Positions 12,785 through 24,419 of a stretch of DNA of 64,000 bases are shown here, one piece after another. Origin of the DNA: Physcomitrium patens (taxonomy: Eukaryota > Streptophyta > Bryopsida > Funariales > Funariaceae). The notes below the pieces were generated by a model. It worked only from the letters and a program-made list of their open reading frames with translations. It was not told the origin of the DNA and did not search any database. A program made the translations under genes and the position numbers. Position 1 is the first letter of the stretch; the number at the start of each line of letters is the position of its first letter. The stretch spans positions 24,145,389 to 24,209,388 of the forward strand of contig NC_037255.1 in the NCBI RefSeq assembly GCF_000002425.4, given 5' to 3'.

Positions 12785-14456
12785 TGTCGTGTTGTAACAC
12801 GAGTATACTGTGAAAATATAAAGAAAGAAGACTTTTATTAATGTTCAATTACCTCGAATATTGGGAGCAATGACCAATTCCAGTACAAATACTGAGAGGC
12901 TAGGTTCAGTCACCCCGTTACAGTCAGCCGGGGCATACTAAAATGCTCCGTTCGATTCCAATAACGGGAGTCAGCAGGAAGGGAAAGGACCAATTCACAC
13001 GACGGGTGAGCCTGGTTCGAAGAGCTAATTGGATCCAATATCAAGAATCCAATCTCGGTCCTCTTACCCAATATGAGACCTGAATTGGTCGGGCAACCCA
13101 ATGCAGTCTAATTACGGGAAAATCCACATCTTACTATGGGCCTCAGCCAATCTGACGCGAAGGACCAATTTGATCCAATTACGGGAATATCCGGGTCTTA
13201 CTATTGGACTCTTAGCCAATATGAGACCTGAATTGGTCGGGCGACTCAATGTGGTCCCGATTACGGGGTTTCGATTCTATTTGAGGCTGTCCTGTTCTCT
13301 GTGCCATTTCAGAGAATGTTGTTTTCGATAAAAAGATCTCTTAAAGGTAAAAATGGAAGAGAAAGCTCTGACGGCGAGAGCCAATTCTGGATCCAAGACG
13401 GAAAGAGCCAATTCCGGATCCAAGATGGAAGGAGCCAATTCCGGATCCAAGACAGAAGATTGAAGAAATTCAAAGGCTAGGGTTTGAAAGAGGAGAGAAT
13501 TAGGATTAAAGGAGAGGAAGGTTAAGAAATAGGGGGGGGGGATTTTTTTCAGATCGGATTTTTTTTAGATCAAAGAGCTAGCTTCAAGCTCTTTTCAAGG
13601 TCACTAGTTTGGTTTCATTAGGGTTTGTGAGGAGAGAGCAATCGCTGCTCAAAGTCAGTGTTTATTTTGGTGTTTCGGATTTTATATAAAACATTGATGG
13701 TTTGCATTCTCAATCGGTTTGTGTAAGTCGTGTAGCATCTATAAATCAAAATTTGGTATTGTCTGGATAGTTGGGTGTGCTAAGTGTATACAAAAATTTG
13801 TGTTAATCTAACGATGCAATCAAGAGATATCTAGGTTTTAGTACAAAGGGTTGTCGGAAGTTGGCAGTCTAAGGTTGGATAGGGTTTTTGTGATATCTGA
13901 AGATCTACTAGTTGGATCGACGTAATTTTTGGCTTGGTAATAGAAGATTTAGAGATCAAGTGGCTATTCAATTTTGAGCTGGAGTTAACGGTTGACAAAG
14001 GAGAAATCACTTCTAGAGTTTTTACATCAAATTTCAAGGTTGCGGCCGAGTGTCATCAGTGTGGTTTTTGGGCGTTTTCTTGCAATCTGTAAGTTGGGTT
14101 GGGCTGAAATTTTTTGAGCATATAGAAGGCTTATACTGGTATTTGGGTGCAAAATTTCACACTAAGTGAACGGTTGGATCAAAAGTTATAGCTTGTCAAT
14201 GCTCACTGGCTAGGATTAGGGTTTGTTAAGAAAAACAAAAACAACTTAATTATAAAAGAAATAAAGCAATTGAAATATTGTATGGTTAAAATGACTATGA
14301 GGAGTGTTTTTAAATACTTGAAAATTGATATTTCAATTATATTCTTCATACATGGATAAAATCTATTAGGGTTTCTTTGTTATTTGCAAAAACAACTATA
14401 CCTTCCACAGCCAGATACCCAGTGTATTCCCAAACAAGACAACACATAATACGACA
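12785..14456 (+). repeat. Element A 3' LTR
   Basis: Same length as the 5' LTR (1672 bp) and roughly 98 percent identical by eye. G10 run at 13532-13541. Confidence 0.92.
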
Positions 14457-14654
14457 ACGTGCTATCTTGCTTGAGAATGTACTAGATGTCTAGCTGTGGA
14501 AGATAAAACAATGTTTGCAAGTATCCAGGTAGGCTAATGGATTTGAAATATTTAAATACAAACTATTTCAGATTTCAATGTAAAAGCTTAATCCCAATAC
14601 AAAGTGCTTAGAAATACTATTTTTAATAAGTTCAAGATATTATAAGTATAAAGT

Positions 14655-14758
14655 CTTTTTTTATTTGTTATTTTTTATTTTTTATTTTATTTTATTTTAT
14701 TTTTTATTTTATTTTTTTATTTTATTTTTATTTTTATTTTTATTTTATTTTATTTTTA
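14655..14758. repeat. TTTTA-type microsatellite inside B LTR
   Basis: Degenerate array of TTTTA/TTTTTA units, about 100 bp. The homologous array in the other LTR (22391-22465) is shorter, which explains part of the LTR length difference. Confidence 0.88.
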
Positions 14759-15489
14759 ACCCTAACTCTACACAGCGAGCTTCAGCAAGTTATAATTCTC
14801 AATCTGATCGTCCGATTGTTATAAATTTCTACTACTAGTGTCTTTGAAAGTCTTTTTAATGTTCAAGAAGTTTCAATCCAATCTAACTTACAGGTTGTAG
14901 GAAAATGCCGTTAATTCACATTGATATATCTTGACTGCCGCCTAGAAGTCCTTGACTTACTATGCTAAAAGTCACCTTATTCTAGCTGGTAGATTTCTAG
15001 ATATTACATAAATCCTAAATAATCCCAATCTGCTAACTTTTGATACCTCTTTACGCTAATGGTCAAATATCCTCTATCTGTTTCATTAGATTAATACAAA
15101 CTTTTGCATGCACTCGGCATATTCAACCTTTTAGATACCTCTAAGTTTCAACCACAGTATTTTCTTCAATTTCACAAAATAGTCAAGAGTTCCAGTGGTT
15201 ACTTTATTGCAAAAAAAAAACCAATTCACCAATACAAACACTGACTTTCAACAATGATTGCCAAAGTTCTCCCAAATCCTATGAAATCCAATACTACACC
15301 TTTCGAAGGAGCTTGAAGCTAGCTTTCCGATCCCAAAAATTCTGATCTCCGAATGCCTCTTTCCTTATCCTCTCCTCCCTTTTAACTCCATGTGGTTCCC
15401 TTTTCTCCCGCCCTGGACTTCGAATTAGAACAGTTGACGATGCTTTCTCGGAATTCCTGTCTCTAAGACGATCTTTCCACCGAAAGGGT

Positions 15490-16100
15490 GTTTTTTTCAA
15501 AACGGCATAGAGAATAGAACAGCTTGAAATAGAACCAAAGCCTCCGTTTTTGGGATGTCATTGGGTTGCTCAACCAAGTTAGGTCTCATACTGGGTAAGA
15601 AGCCTGTATCAGAACCTAGATTGGATGCCCCCGTAATTGGGTCAAATTGGCTCTTCACATCAAACTCACCCGAATATTGAATTGGTCCTTTCTTTTTTTT
15701 TTGACTCCTCATAAGAACGGCTCGGACTTATTCCACCTGATTTATTGAAGAATCTTGAGGACCTTGATTTATCTCTTCAATTTTTCCTTGACTTTGGATC
15801 TGCTGATCCTATTTATTGAAATTAGACGGAGCATTACATTACTAATAAGTATGCCTTGAGTGCTTGCAATTCCTTCACACTGGTACGTAATCATCACTGG
15901 CTTTGGGATTGAAACATTCACTGACATAATGACCAACCTATCTGTAACGGAAACAACAAAGTGGTCTTCTTGCACTCCCATCATGTATATTGGGTGTCTC
16001 CACCAGTATATACCTACTAGGCTTATTCCATGTAGGATTGGAGAATGATCCTAGTTGTCCCGTTGGTACGAAGGGTACTTGGTTCGATGACGCCAATGGG
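15490..16100 (-). pseudogene. Gag fragment of D type captured within B LTR
   Basis: Minus-strand frames read a linker (around DVKSQFDPITGASN) preceded by zinc-knuckle residues (VGHYVSEC, NPKASDDY). They align to the gag-protease linker of D (29282-29691) and, continuing without interruption, to its zinc-knuckle part (31493-31790). Nucleotide similarity is obvious over about 600 bp. The copy has stops and is not part of any gag gene of B. The same segment is in the right LTR (about 23200-23810), and a shorter derivative is recognisable in the LTRs of A and E. Confidence 0.8.
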
Positions 16101-16227
16101 GTGACATTAATTGACCTTGAATATTGGCGCTAGAATTGGCCACTATTTCTAATATCTAAGATGACTAAATATTAATAATATCTTTTTGATTTATATTTTT
16201 ACCATATAGTCATGTTACAACACGACA

Positions 16228-16239
16228 TCCACGCCCTCT
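16228..16239 (-). promoter_or_regulatory. Element B polypurine tract
   Basis: Minus-strand AGAGGGCGTGGA abuts the 3' LTR; one base differs from A and E. Confidence 0.75.
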
Positions 16240-16289
16240 GAACCTGTCTATCCTCTGATATGTACCAAATAACCTAGTTTTTGTTTGAT

Positions 16290-18000
16290 TCATAATACAT
16301 TCTCTAAGTCTTTGTCCAAATCCTCTTCATTATTTTTGCTATCCATATCTAATTCATCTTCATGTTGAAGAATATTTATATCTTCACCAAGGTCTTCTAT
16401 ATTTATTTCTGTGTATCTTTGTTTAAATATTTTTACTCGCTTCCTTGTAATTGGTATTTTTAACCTTCTTCCATCTAACTCCCACAACGAGTAAGTTACA
16501 TTATCATCAATAGTTGTTACTACATATGGACCAAACCATCATTTAGAAAACTTCCTTAAAGTACTATATTGATTGTCTAAGCTACTATCATAGACCAAAA
16601 TCCAATCACCTTCTTCAATTGTTTTAGGCCTCAATCGTTGCTACTTATCAAATCATATCTTGTTTTATAACCTCACTCTTTTTAACCTTTCTAATGCTAT
16701 TTGCACATCTTCTGATCTTTGCTCTAATTATTGAATTCTAATAGCTACAAGTTCTTCTCTTATCAATCCATCTTCCCCTGGTAGTACACTCCAAGTAGGT
16801 ATTTTTTCTTCAATTGGCATAATTAATTTTTGGCCTATCATAAGCTCAATAGGCATCTATTCCATTACTGAGCTATAAGTTGTTTGATCAGTCCATAATG
16901 CAAATGACAAAATTCGTGGCCATTCTCTAACCTTTCGATTACAAGCTTTAACTAATGCTTTCACAATCAGTGGGTGACCACGTTCACTTTTTGCATTTCC
17001 TTCAAGATTATAAGCAATAGTTAGTGATATGTTAATTTCACATCTTTCAAAGAATTCACGAGATTCTTGTGTATTTAATTCTCCACGATCCGAGGTGATT
17101 TTTCCTACACATCCATAGCGGCAAATAACATCTTTAAGCAAAAATCTACAAATTCCTTCTGTAGTTTTTGTTCTCAATGCTCTTCCTTTTACTTGATTTG
17201 ATAAATCTTCACGAGTTAAGACCAAATATCTCATTTGCCATAACCCGATTGGCATAATAACCAAATCAACAACCCATTCAAAATGAATAGCTAGAGGATA
17301 TATATGATGAAGACCATCTCGATGTTGTATATTAGAATACACTTGAAAAATTTTACATGATTCTACAAATAAGAGCACATTTTGATACATATTTTTCTAC
17401 CAATATTGTTCCTTAAGCTTAGCAAAAGTAGTCCAAATTCCTCTATGTCGTGCCCATAAACTATCACGAAACTCCTTTAATAATTTTTCTTTTTCTTCCT
17501 TATTGCCTATCACTCTTTGTAGCATTCCAATTACTTTCTTTGGTCTCTTCTATAAGAATCTTTCTTGAAGCAAAAATCCATATGCTTTTTTTCTTATTTG
17601 TTTAAATTTTTTTGTAGACCAATTTTTTTGCTTAGTCAAGGTATTCAAGTAATGACCAATATCCAATAATTCTCCTTCATAATTTTCTTCAAGAAATAGC
17701 TTGTCTTCTTTGTTAAGATTTGATACTGAATAGAATTTTGACCCAACAACATCAATGTCTTCAACGATTTCATCTTCTCTTTCATATCTTGCTCAAGATA
17801 GCATGTCTGCTACTAAATTGTCCTTTCTAACAATATGATTAAATTCCAGATTTAATGACTTAATATAAGCAATCCATCTTAACATTATAATATCTGGGGT
17901 TGAATAATTAGTAATCATTCCAAGCAATGGCAAGCAATCTGTTTCAATTACTACTGCTGAACCAATCAAATAATCCCTTTCAGCTTTCATAGCCGAAATA
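16290..18000 (-). pseudogene. Element B integrase and RNase H end, broken
   Basis: Frames at 17793-17990 (RNase H end, NLVADMLS), 16857-17390 (integrase core, with MPIGLWQMRYLVL, the second Asp in TSDRGEL, and the Glu region around NAKSERGHP) and 16290-16487 (C-terminal tail, RVKIFKQR, acidic end) line up with one continuous product in E. They are separated by stops and frameshifts. The first catalytic Asp (VVDLVIMP) is kept. Confidence 0.85.
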
Positions 18001-18005
18001 ACTCT

Positions 18006-19760
18006 CTAAAGTTCTCTTTTGACTTGCGAACATGCACGTTGACGAGTACTTAAAACTTTAGCTCTAAATTGAATAGCAAATCTATTTCCACTTAAGTCAT
18101 CTTGACCCACAGCCCATCCAATAGCAATAAGACTGGTATCCACAGTAAGAATTACTTGTCTATTATAGTCATAATCAATTTTTCTTAAAATTGGAGGTGT
18201 CACCAATAACACCTTTAGCTTCTGCATTACTTCCGTATGTTTTCTTTCTCATTTAAATCGATAATCCTTATGCAATAATTCATATAAAAGATCTCCTACA
18301 TGAGCATAATGAGGAATCCATATATGATAAAATACACAAGCTCCTAAGAACTTGCGTACTTTTGTTAAAGAGTCACATGAATCCTTCATCCTTCCAATTG
18401 CATCAACTTTGCTTGGATCTGGCTTTCTCCTATAAAATCCATACAAATGCCCAACAATAAGAACTTCTTCCACTCCAAATATAGATTTTGTTCCTGAAAG
18501 TGTAAGATGAATCTCTTCAAGTCAAGTTAAAATCTTTTTACAATCTTATATATGATCAACAATATATTTGCGACACCCCCTCTCATCTAAAGTTTCATCT
18601 TTTTTTCCTTCTTTACATCCCTTGATAGGAACATCATCTAAAAAGGACATAGTTTTTTCAAGAATGAAGTCTCTTAATACCTTGTTCATCCCATTTATCA
18701 TATGTGCAACTGAGTTAGTAGCACCCTGAGAGAGAGTGCACATTTTAAGTAATCCAAGTGGCGTTCTCATTGTTGTTAGATCTTTACTCCCATGTACAAG
18801 TTGAAATTGATCATAACCCGAATAAAAATCATCCATTGAATAAATTGCCCTTCCTACAAATGCTTCTACAAACTCGTCTACTGAAGGTCCTATACCTATA
18901 TTTTTTATAGTTACTGCATTTATTGGCTACATATCTTCAATAAAATGTAATGATCCATTTTTCTTAGGCATCATAAGCCAACGACTAGAATATGGAGCAC
19001 AAAAAGGCTCCAAAAATTTCATTTGTATCTTTTCTTTCAATAATTCTACCAATTTAGGTAAATGTGCCCTCGGTGTGGGAATTGGCCTTAAGTTCCAAGG
19101 CACATGAGGTACTGTAAAGATAACCATAGGAGTAACAACATTAGGATCTACACATCCTATCTCACGAGACCCAAAGGCAAATGATTTACCTCGTTTTGTA
19201 AGCATTTTTTTAAAATATTCAATTTTTGTTGGAAATAAGGAACCATCACATCCAATCTTCAATTCTTCAAAAGTCTCCTTTGTAAACTGATGTCCAATCT
19301 TCTTTGGATCTCTTAAACTCTCATTTTTTGATGTTTCTTCCATCTGTTCCTTAGAATCTTCTGATAAAGGTCCGACAACAGGTTTTACCTTTTTATGTAC
19401 TGTTTTATATTTTATTTCCACAATAACTTGTGGTACTTGAAAAGATTCAAATATAGAATAAACTTCCCTCAAATGAATTTCCAAAATCTTATCATTATTT
19501 TCTAATCCAATAGATGCAATTAATTCTAAAAAATCCTCCAATCTATTTTCTTCATAAACACCTAAAGTCTTCTCATCATCTTCTAGTGTTCCTAACTTGC
19601 GTAATTCCTTTTCAATACTATATAATCTTTTCCTTTCTTTTCTTTTAAAATCATCAACTTTCTTATACATAATATTTCCATTCTCAAAAATATCAATAAA
19701 ACTTGCATCAAAGGTACCTTAATCTCGCAAGAGTACCTCCTCTTTTGTACCTCCATAATC
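18006..19760 (-). pseudogene. Element B reverse transcriptase, broken
   Basis: Frames at 18927-19670 (N-terminal region and RT start, PHVPWNLRPIP), 18546-18836 (polymerase core with the box SFLDDVPIKG), 18249-18473 (connection, FLGACVFYHIW) and 18006-18227 (RNase H start, TVDTS, GWAVGQDD) match E in order. Stops and frameshifts separate them. Confidence 0.87.
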
Positions 19761-19765
19761 CCGCT

Positions 19766-20250
19766 TCATAGTGGTACTTCTCCAAAATCCTTAAATCCTT
19801 CAACAACCTTTGGCAATGGTTTCTTTCTCAACCTATCTCGATTCCGTTCATGATTAGGAAGTACTGTCAGAAATTGTATAGCTTTCCTTGCATCTTCACT
19901 ACGTACCCTTACATAAGCAAAACCATCATCAAGTACTTTTGTTTCCATCCGTGTTGCCGTAATATAAGGTTGTCCTAAAATCAATGGATAAGACGTTGTA
20001 TCTTAAACAAAGAAATGTTGTTCTCTCGCAGCATCTCCAATCCAAATTTTGACATACGAACAAGCTCCATATAATTTGCCTCATGTGATATTAGCTGCTC
20101 GTATTGTCCATCCATGTTCCATATCAATTGGCCATTTTTGCTTCTTATAAAGATCCTTAGACATAAGATTTATTTGAGAACTATGGTCAACTAAAGCAAC
20201 TATTGGTTCTTCTATATCTCCTACTTTCACCAATACTTCAATAGTTGCCA
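19766..20250 (-). pseudogene. Element B aspartic protease, broken
   Basis: Matches the protease of E (ILGQPYITATRMETKVLDDG). The active-site region reads DHSS where E and F have DHGS. Stops near 20005 and 20085 break the frame. Processing of Gag-Pol would be its role. Confidence 0.75.
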
Positions 20251-20437
20251 TTGTCCAATGTTTCCAAGTATAATAGCTTAAAGCTTTTATTTCCTTATCA
20301 CTATAATCTTCGAAATATACTTCTTGATTATATCCATTTTTTTCATTTGTTGATTACTTGTAACTATTATCAACCTCTTCTTTATCTTTATATAATCCTG
20401 CATCAATAGTATGACTTATTCTAGCTTCGCCCATTAA

Positions 20438-22114
20438 TTACCTCTTCTGCTTAATGCTATTAATGATAACATCATGAAACTCTTTCTTTGCAATTTCTAA
20501 AATCTCTTTCAATGTGAATTCCACCTTAGTATTTAATATACATGCTTCCAACACCCCTTTTAAATTTGTTGCCACTTCAATATCAGAAAGTAGCTTATAA
20601 GCAATTGATTTACTTTTATCTTTTGGTTCCTTTGTTTTTTCTTCCAACGATGCTGAAATATCCTTTATAGGCAATTCTTGTGAAACCGCCTCACGAGCCT
20701 CGTTTCCTTGAGTTTGCCTCTTAGAAGAATTTCCTTCTCTTCTTTCATCAAAATTTTCTCGTCTCTTTTCTTCCATCAAGGCTTCATGTTGGCTTGTAGC
20801 AATATATGCATGAACTGAAAGAGACTCAATAGGATCTTTCCAACTTGTTGTACCTCATATTGTAGCTGCAATCCTCAATAACGCTTTTCGAGGCATTTTT
20901 TTCTTTTTTATTGTAGAAATGGCAGAAGTCCAAAATTTATTAGTTCCCATACTTCCACCAAAGTCATCATCTACTCTAGTGCCATAACTTCCTACTATTA
21001 AATAATCTTGAACCAATACTCTTATACCTCCTTTGCCAAAATTAGTTTGAAGGAGATCCTTTGTATCCTTCAATGCTATCTTTCTATCTTTCCAATAAAT
21101 AACTCCTTGTTGCACCATATTATTAAATTCACTGCAATCCTTTCTAGTATGTGAAATGTCATCACACCAGATACATCTTTGTACATACCCTTGTTTTGAA
21201 ACATTCTTCAAATTATTTGTAGAAGTATTTTCTTTGAGTCTTGTCAATTTGATTTGAAGATCTCACATTCCACATATAATTTCTTCAATCTCCATGTCTC
21301 CTTTCTTTGATAAAGATGTTGAAGGTTGAACAGTAGGCATTGTCGATCGTGTTGTATGTACTGGAATTTTAGGTGCTTGTACTACTTTTGGAATATTACT
21401 CCGATCCTTCTTCCTTTCTCTTTTTACAAGCAAATCCATCGTATTTTCAACATTTTTCTACTTTGTTGTCAATCCTTCATCTTCCTCTTTGTCTTCAAGA
21501 AGCAACTCCAATTTCCCTTGTAATTCTCTATCAGCAGCTTGAAGAAATAATTCAACCTTGTTTGGCTCTAATGTCAATTTTTCTACCTTCGATAATTAAA
21601 AATATTGCCTTTCAAATTTCCTTAGTAGCTCTGTTGCTTACAAATTCTTATTACGCTGCTCAATCCATTCTAGAAATAGTTTCTTAGTAACACGATCAGT
21701 GTCCTCCAAGAAATATTTGTCTTTTAATGTATGTGAAAAAATCTTCCATTAATTTCCATAATGATCCATAATTGAGGTAATATACTTTCTTATCTCTGGT
21801 ATCATGGCTTGTCCAAATAATTCAACCATCTTCTTCTTAAAAATCCAATTTAATTCCATTTCTCAAACATAACATCTTAAATACTTTGAAATATCTCTTC
21901 CATCAAACTAGTCCATTTTATTGACCACTGCTTATAAAGCTTTGGTTGCTAAAACTTCCTTGCCATCATTACTTTGTTGTTGCTACATAGATAATGATAA
22001 GGCTTAAAACATACTAGCAATGGATGGATCTATGTACATATCCTGTCCTTTAGAAGAAGCTCCACTTAAAGCTCCTTCCAAATATCCTTCAAAATTTTTA
22101 TTCTCGTTCTCCAT
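20438..22114 (-). pseudogene. Element B Gag, broken
   Basis: Starts at ATG 22114 with the same first residues as the Gag of E and matches it throughout. The zinc knuckle CIWCDDISHTRKDC (CX2CX4HX4C) lies in the open piece 20855-21247. The piece 20438-20779 matches the basic region before protease. Several stops and frameshifts lie between 21250 and 22100. Confidence 0.85.
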
Positions 22115-22161
22115 AAAATAAAATGAAAATAAACGAAATCCAATATCTTCCACTTCAAGCT

Positions 22162-22179
22162 TTTATGTCGGATTCACCA
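22162..22179 (-). promoter_or_regulatory. Element B primer-binding site
   Basis: Minus-strand TGGTGAATCCGACATAAA, the site of A and E with three changes (two of them C-to-T or G-to-A). Confidence 0.7.
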
Positions 22180-22183
22180 CTTA

Positions 22184-22425
22184 TGTCGTATTACGTGCTA
22201 TCTTGCTTGAGAACACATCAGACGTCGGGCTGTGGAAGATAAAACAATGTTTGTAAGTATCTAGGTAGGCTAGTGGATTTCAAATATCTAAATATAAACT
22301 ATTTTGGATTTCAATGTAAAAGCTTAATTCCAATATAAAGTACTTAGAAATACTATTTTTAATAAGTTCAAGATATTATAAGTATAAAATCTTTTTTTAT
22401 TTGTTATTTTTTATTTTTTATTTTA

Positions 22426-22456
<31 letters not shown>

Positions 22457-23934
22457 TTATTTTTAACCCTAACTCTACACAGCGAGCTTCACCAAGCTAT
22501 AATTTTCAATCTGACCGTCTGATTGTTATAAATTTCTACCACTAATGTCTTTGCAAGCCTTCTAAATGTTCAAGAAGTTTCAATCCAATCTAACTTACAG
22601 GTTGCAGGAAAATGCCGTTAATTCACACTGATATATCTTGACCGCCGCCTAGAAGTCTTTGACTTACTATGCTAAAAGTCACCTTATTCTAGCTGGTAGA
22701 TTTCTAGATATTACATAAATCATAAAAAATCCCAATCTGCTAACTTTTGATACCTCTTTATGCTAATGGTCAAATATCCTCTATCTATTTCGTTAGATTA
22801 ATATAAACTTTTGCATGCACTCGGCATACTCAACCCTTTAGACACCTCTAAGTTTCAACTACAGAAGTTTTTCCAATTTCACAAAATAGTCAAGAGTTCC
22901 AGTGGTTACTTTATTGCAAAAAAAAAACCAATTCACCAATACAAACACTAACTTTCAGCAATGATTGCCAAAGTTCTCCCAAATCCTATGAAATCCAATA
23001 CTACACCTTTTGAAGGAGCTTAAAGCTAGCTCTCCGATCCCAAAAATTCTGATCTCCGAATGCCTCTTTCCTTATCCTCTCATTCCTTTTAACTCCATGT
23101 GGTTCTCTTTTCTCCCGCCCTGGACTTCGAATTAGAACAATTGACGATGCTTTCTCGAAATTCCTGTCTCTAAGAGGATCTTTCCACCAAAAGGATGTTT
23201 TTTTCAAAACGGCATAGAGAATGGAACAGCTTGAAATAGAACCAAGGCCTCCATTTTTGGGATGCCATTGGATTGCTGAACCAAGTCAGGTCTCATACTG
23301 GATAAGAAGCCCGTACCAGGACCTAAATTGGATGTCCCCGTAATTGGATCAAATTGGCTCTTTACATCAAACTCACCCGAATATTGAATTGGTCTTTTCT
23401 TCTTTTTTTGACTCCTCATAAGAATGGCTTGGATTCATTCCACCTGATTTATAGAAGAATCTTGAGGACCTTGATTTATCTCCTCAATTTTTCCTTGACT
23501 TTGGATCTGCTAATCCTATTTATTGAAATTAGATGGAGCATTACATTACTGATAAGTATACCTCGAGTGCTTGCAATTCCTTCACACTAGCATGTAATCA
23601 TCACTGGCTTTGGGATTGAAACACTCACTGACATAATGACCAACCTGTCTACAACGAAAACGACGAAGTGGTCTTCCTACATTCCCATTATGCATATTGG
23701 GTGTCTCCACGAGTATGTACCTACTAGGCTTGTTCCATGTAGAGTTGGAGAATGATCTTGGTTGTCCAGTTGGTACAAAGGATACTTAGTTTGATGACAC
23801 CGATGGGGTGATATTAACTGACCTTGAATATTGGCGCTGGAATTGGCCACTATTTCTAATATCTAAGATGACTAAATATTATTAATATCTTTTTTATTTA
23901 TATTTTTACTATATAGCTATGTTACAACACAATA
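22184..23934 (-). repeat. Element B 5' LTR
   Basis: 1751 bp, starting TGTCGTATTACGTG on the plus strand. The far end reads ACAACACAATA where the other LTR has ACAACACGACA. It includes the T4-5A array (22391-22465) and the captured D-type gag segment (about 23200-23810). Confidence 0.9.
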
Positions 23935-24374
23935 ACGTTGGCTTCTTCAATCAATGGCATTGGCTTACTACTCTTTGAATTGGTGACCTTCTTTACTACT
24001 ACATCTTCATCGTCTGCCTTGATATTCGAGGGTTCTCCATCCCAATGCGCCATCAGATCTTCATTCAACAAACCCAATTTTCGTACCTGAGACTCACATC
24101 GGGTAATTTGGTTGTCACGCTCTTCCAACATCTTGTGCCATTCTTCTGTCAGTTTCAAAGATATCTCGAGAGGTATTGTCGCTAAAACTGGCATATTGGT
24201 CCGCACTAAATTATTGGCCTCCTTTCCTAATGCGGATAGTTTAGTCTGCAACATCGCAACCTCTACCTGCAACCACTCTTGCCATTCCTTCCAATCGTTC
24301 TCCATCCTTGCTTTCTCAGACACCATGTTCACTATCTTTTCATTAACTACAAAAGTAAACACGATGCTTGTCAA
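23935..24374 (-). pseudogene. Element D ORF3: coiled-coil protein after integrase
   Basis: Open for 150 codons from ATG 24374, just after the integrase end. The middle is rich in charged and leucine residues with heptad-like spacing (around WKEWQEWLQVEVAMLQTKL and a second stretch ending LLNEDLMAHW), so a coiled coil is likely. B inserted near its end: removing B and one ACGT copy lets the frame run a few more codons to a stop at the other side of B (9070s), before the polypurine tract. It is therefore nearly full length and otherwise unbroken, unlike gag and pol. No family was recognised. It may be a plant-Ty3 extra ORF or a captured fragment. Confidence 0.6.
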
Positions 24375-24419
24375 GAATCCTCCTTCTACTTCTTACTATG
24401 GTCTAATCAATTAGATCGA

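Larger units (their letters stand above)
9106..14456 (+). mobile_element. Element A: gag-only (non-autonomous) LTR retrotransposon
   Basis: Two LTRs of exactly 1672 bp (9106-10777, 12785-14456) flank about 2 kb that contains only a gag-like gene. No protease, RT or integrase is present. LTR ends, primer site and polypurine tract match those of E, so it is probably moved by E- or B-encoded proteins. It lies inside the left LTR of B: removing it plus one 4-bp copy (ACAT 9102-9105, ACGT 14457-14460) rebuilds the LTR start seen at 22184 and 39179. Confidence 0.92.
14457..16227 (-). repeat. Element B 3' LTR, main part
   Basis: Continues the LTR interrupted by A (first 13 bases at 9093-9105) and ends ACAACACGACA. 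It matches 22184-23934. It carries a long T4-5A array, and a minus-strand stretch (about 15490-16100) that matches the gag zinc-knuckle and linker region of D. Confidence 0.9.
9093..23934 (-). mobile_element. Element B: Ty3-type element in D, with A nested in its left LTR
   Basis: The left LTR is split: 9093-9105 lies before element A and 14457-16227 after it. The right LTR is 22184-23934. Internal minus-strand sequence (16228-22183) carries gag, a DHSS-type protease and an RT-RNase H-integrase region homologous to E. LTR ends are TGTCGT...; the outer right end has decayed from GACA to AATA. It sits in the coiled-coil ORF of D, with 4-bp flanks GCAT (9089-9092) and ACGT (23935-23938). The original was probably ACGT, because a single ACGT restores the frame of that ORF. 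Confidence 0.88.

Noticed and set aside
9101..14461. 5-bp duplication for element A (TACAT/ACGTG)
   Set aside because: Does not match; only the 4-bp ACAT/ACGT reading rebuilds the LTR of B as seen in its other copy.
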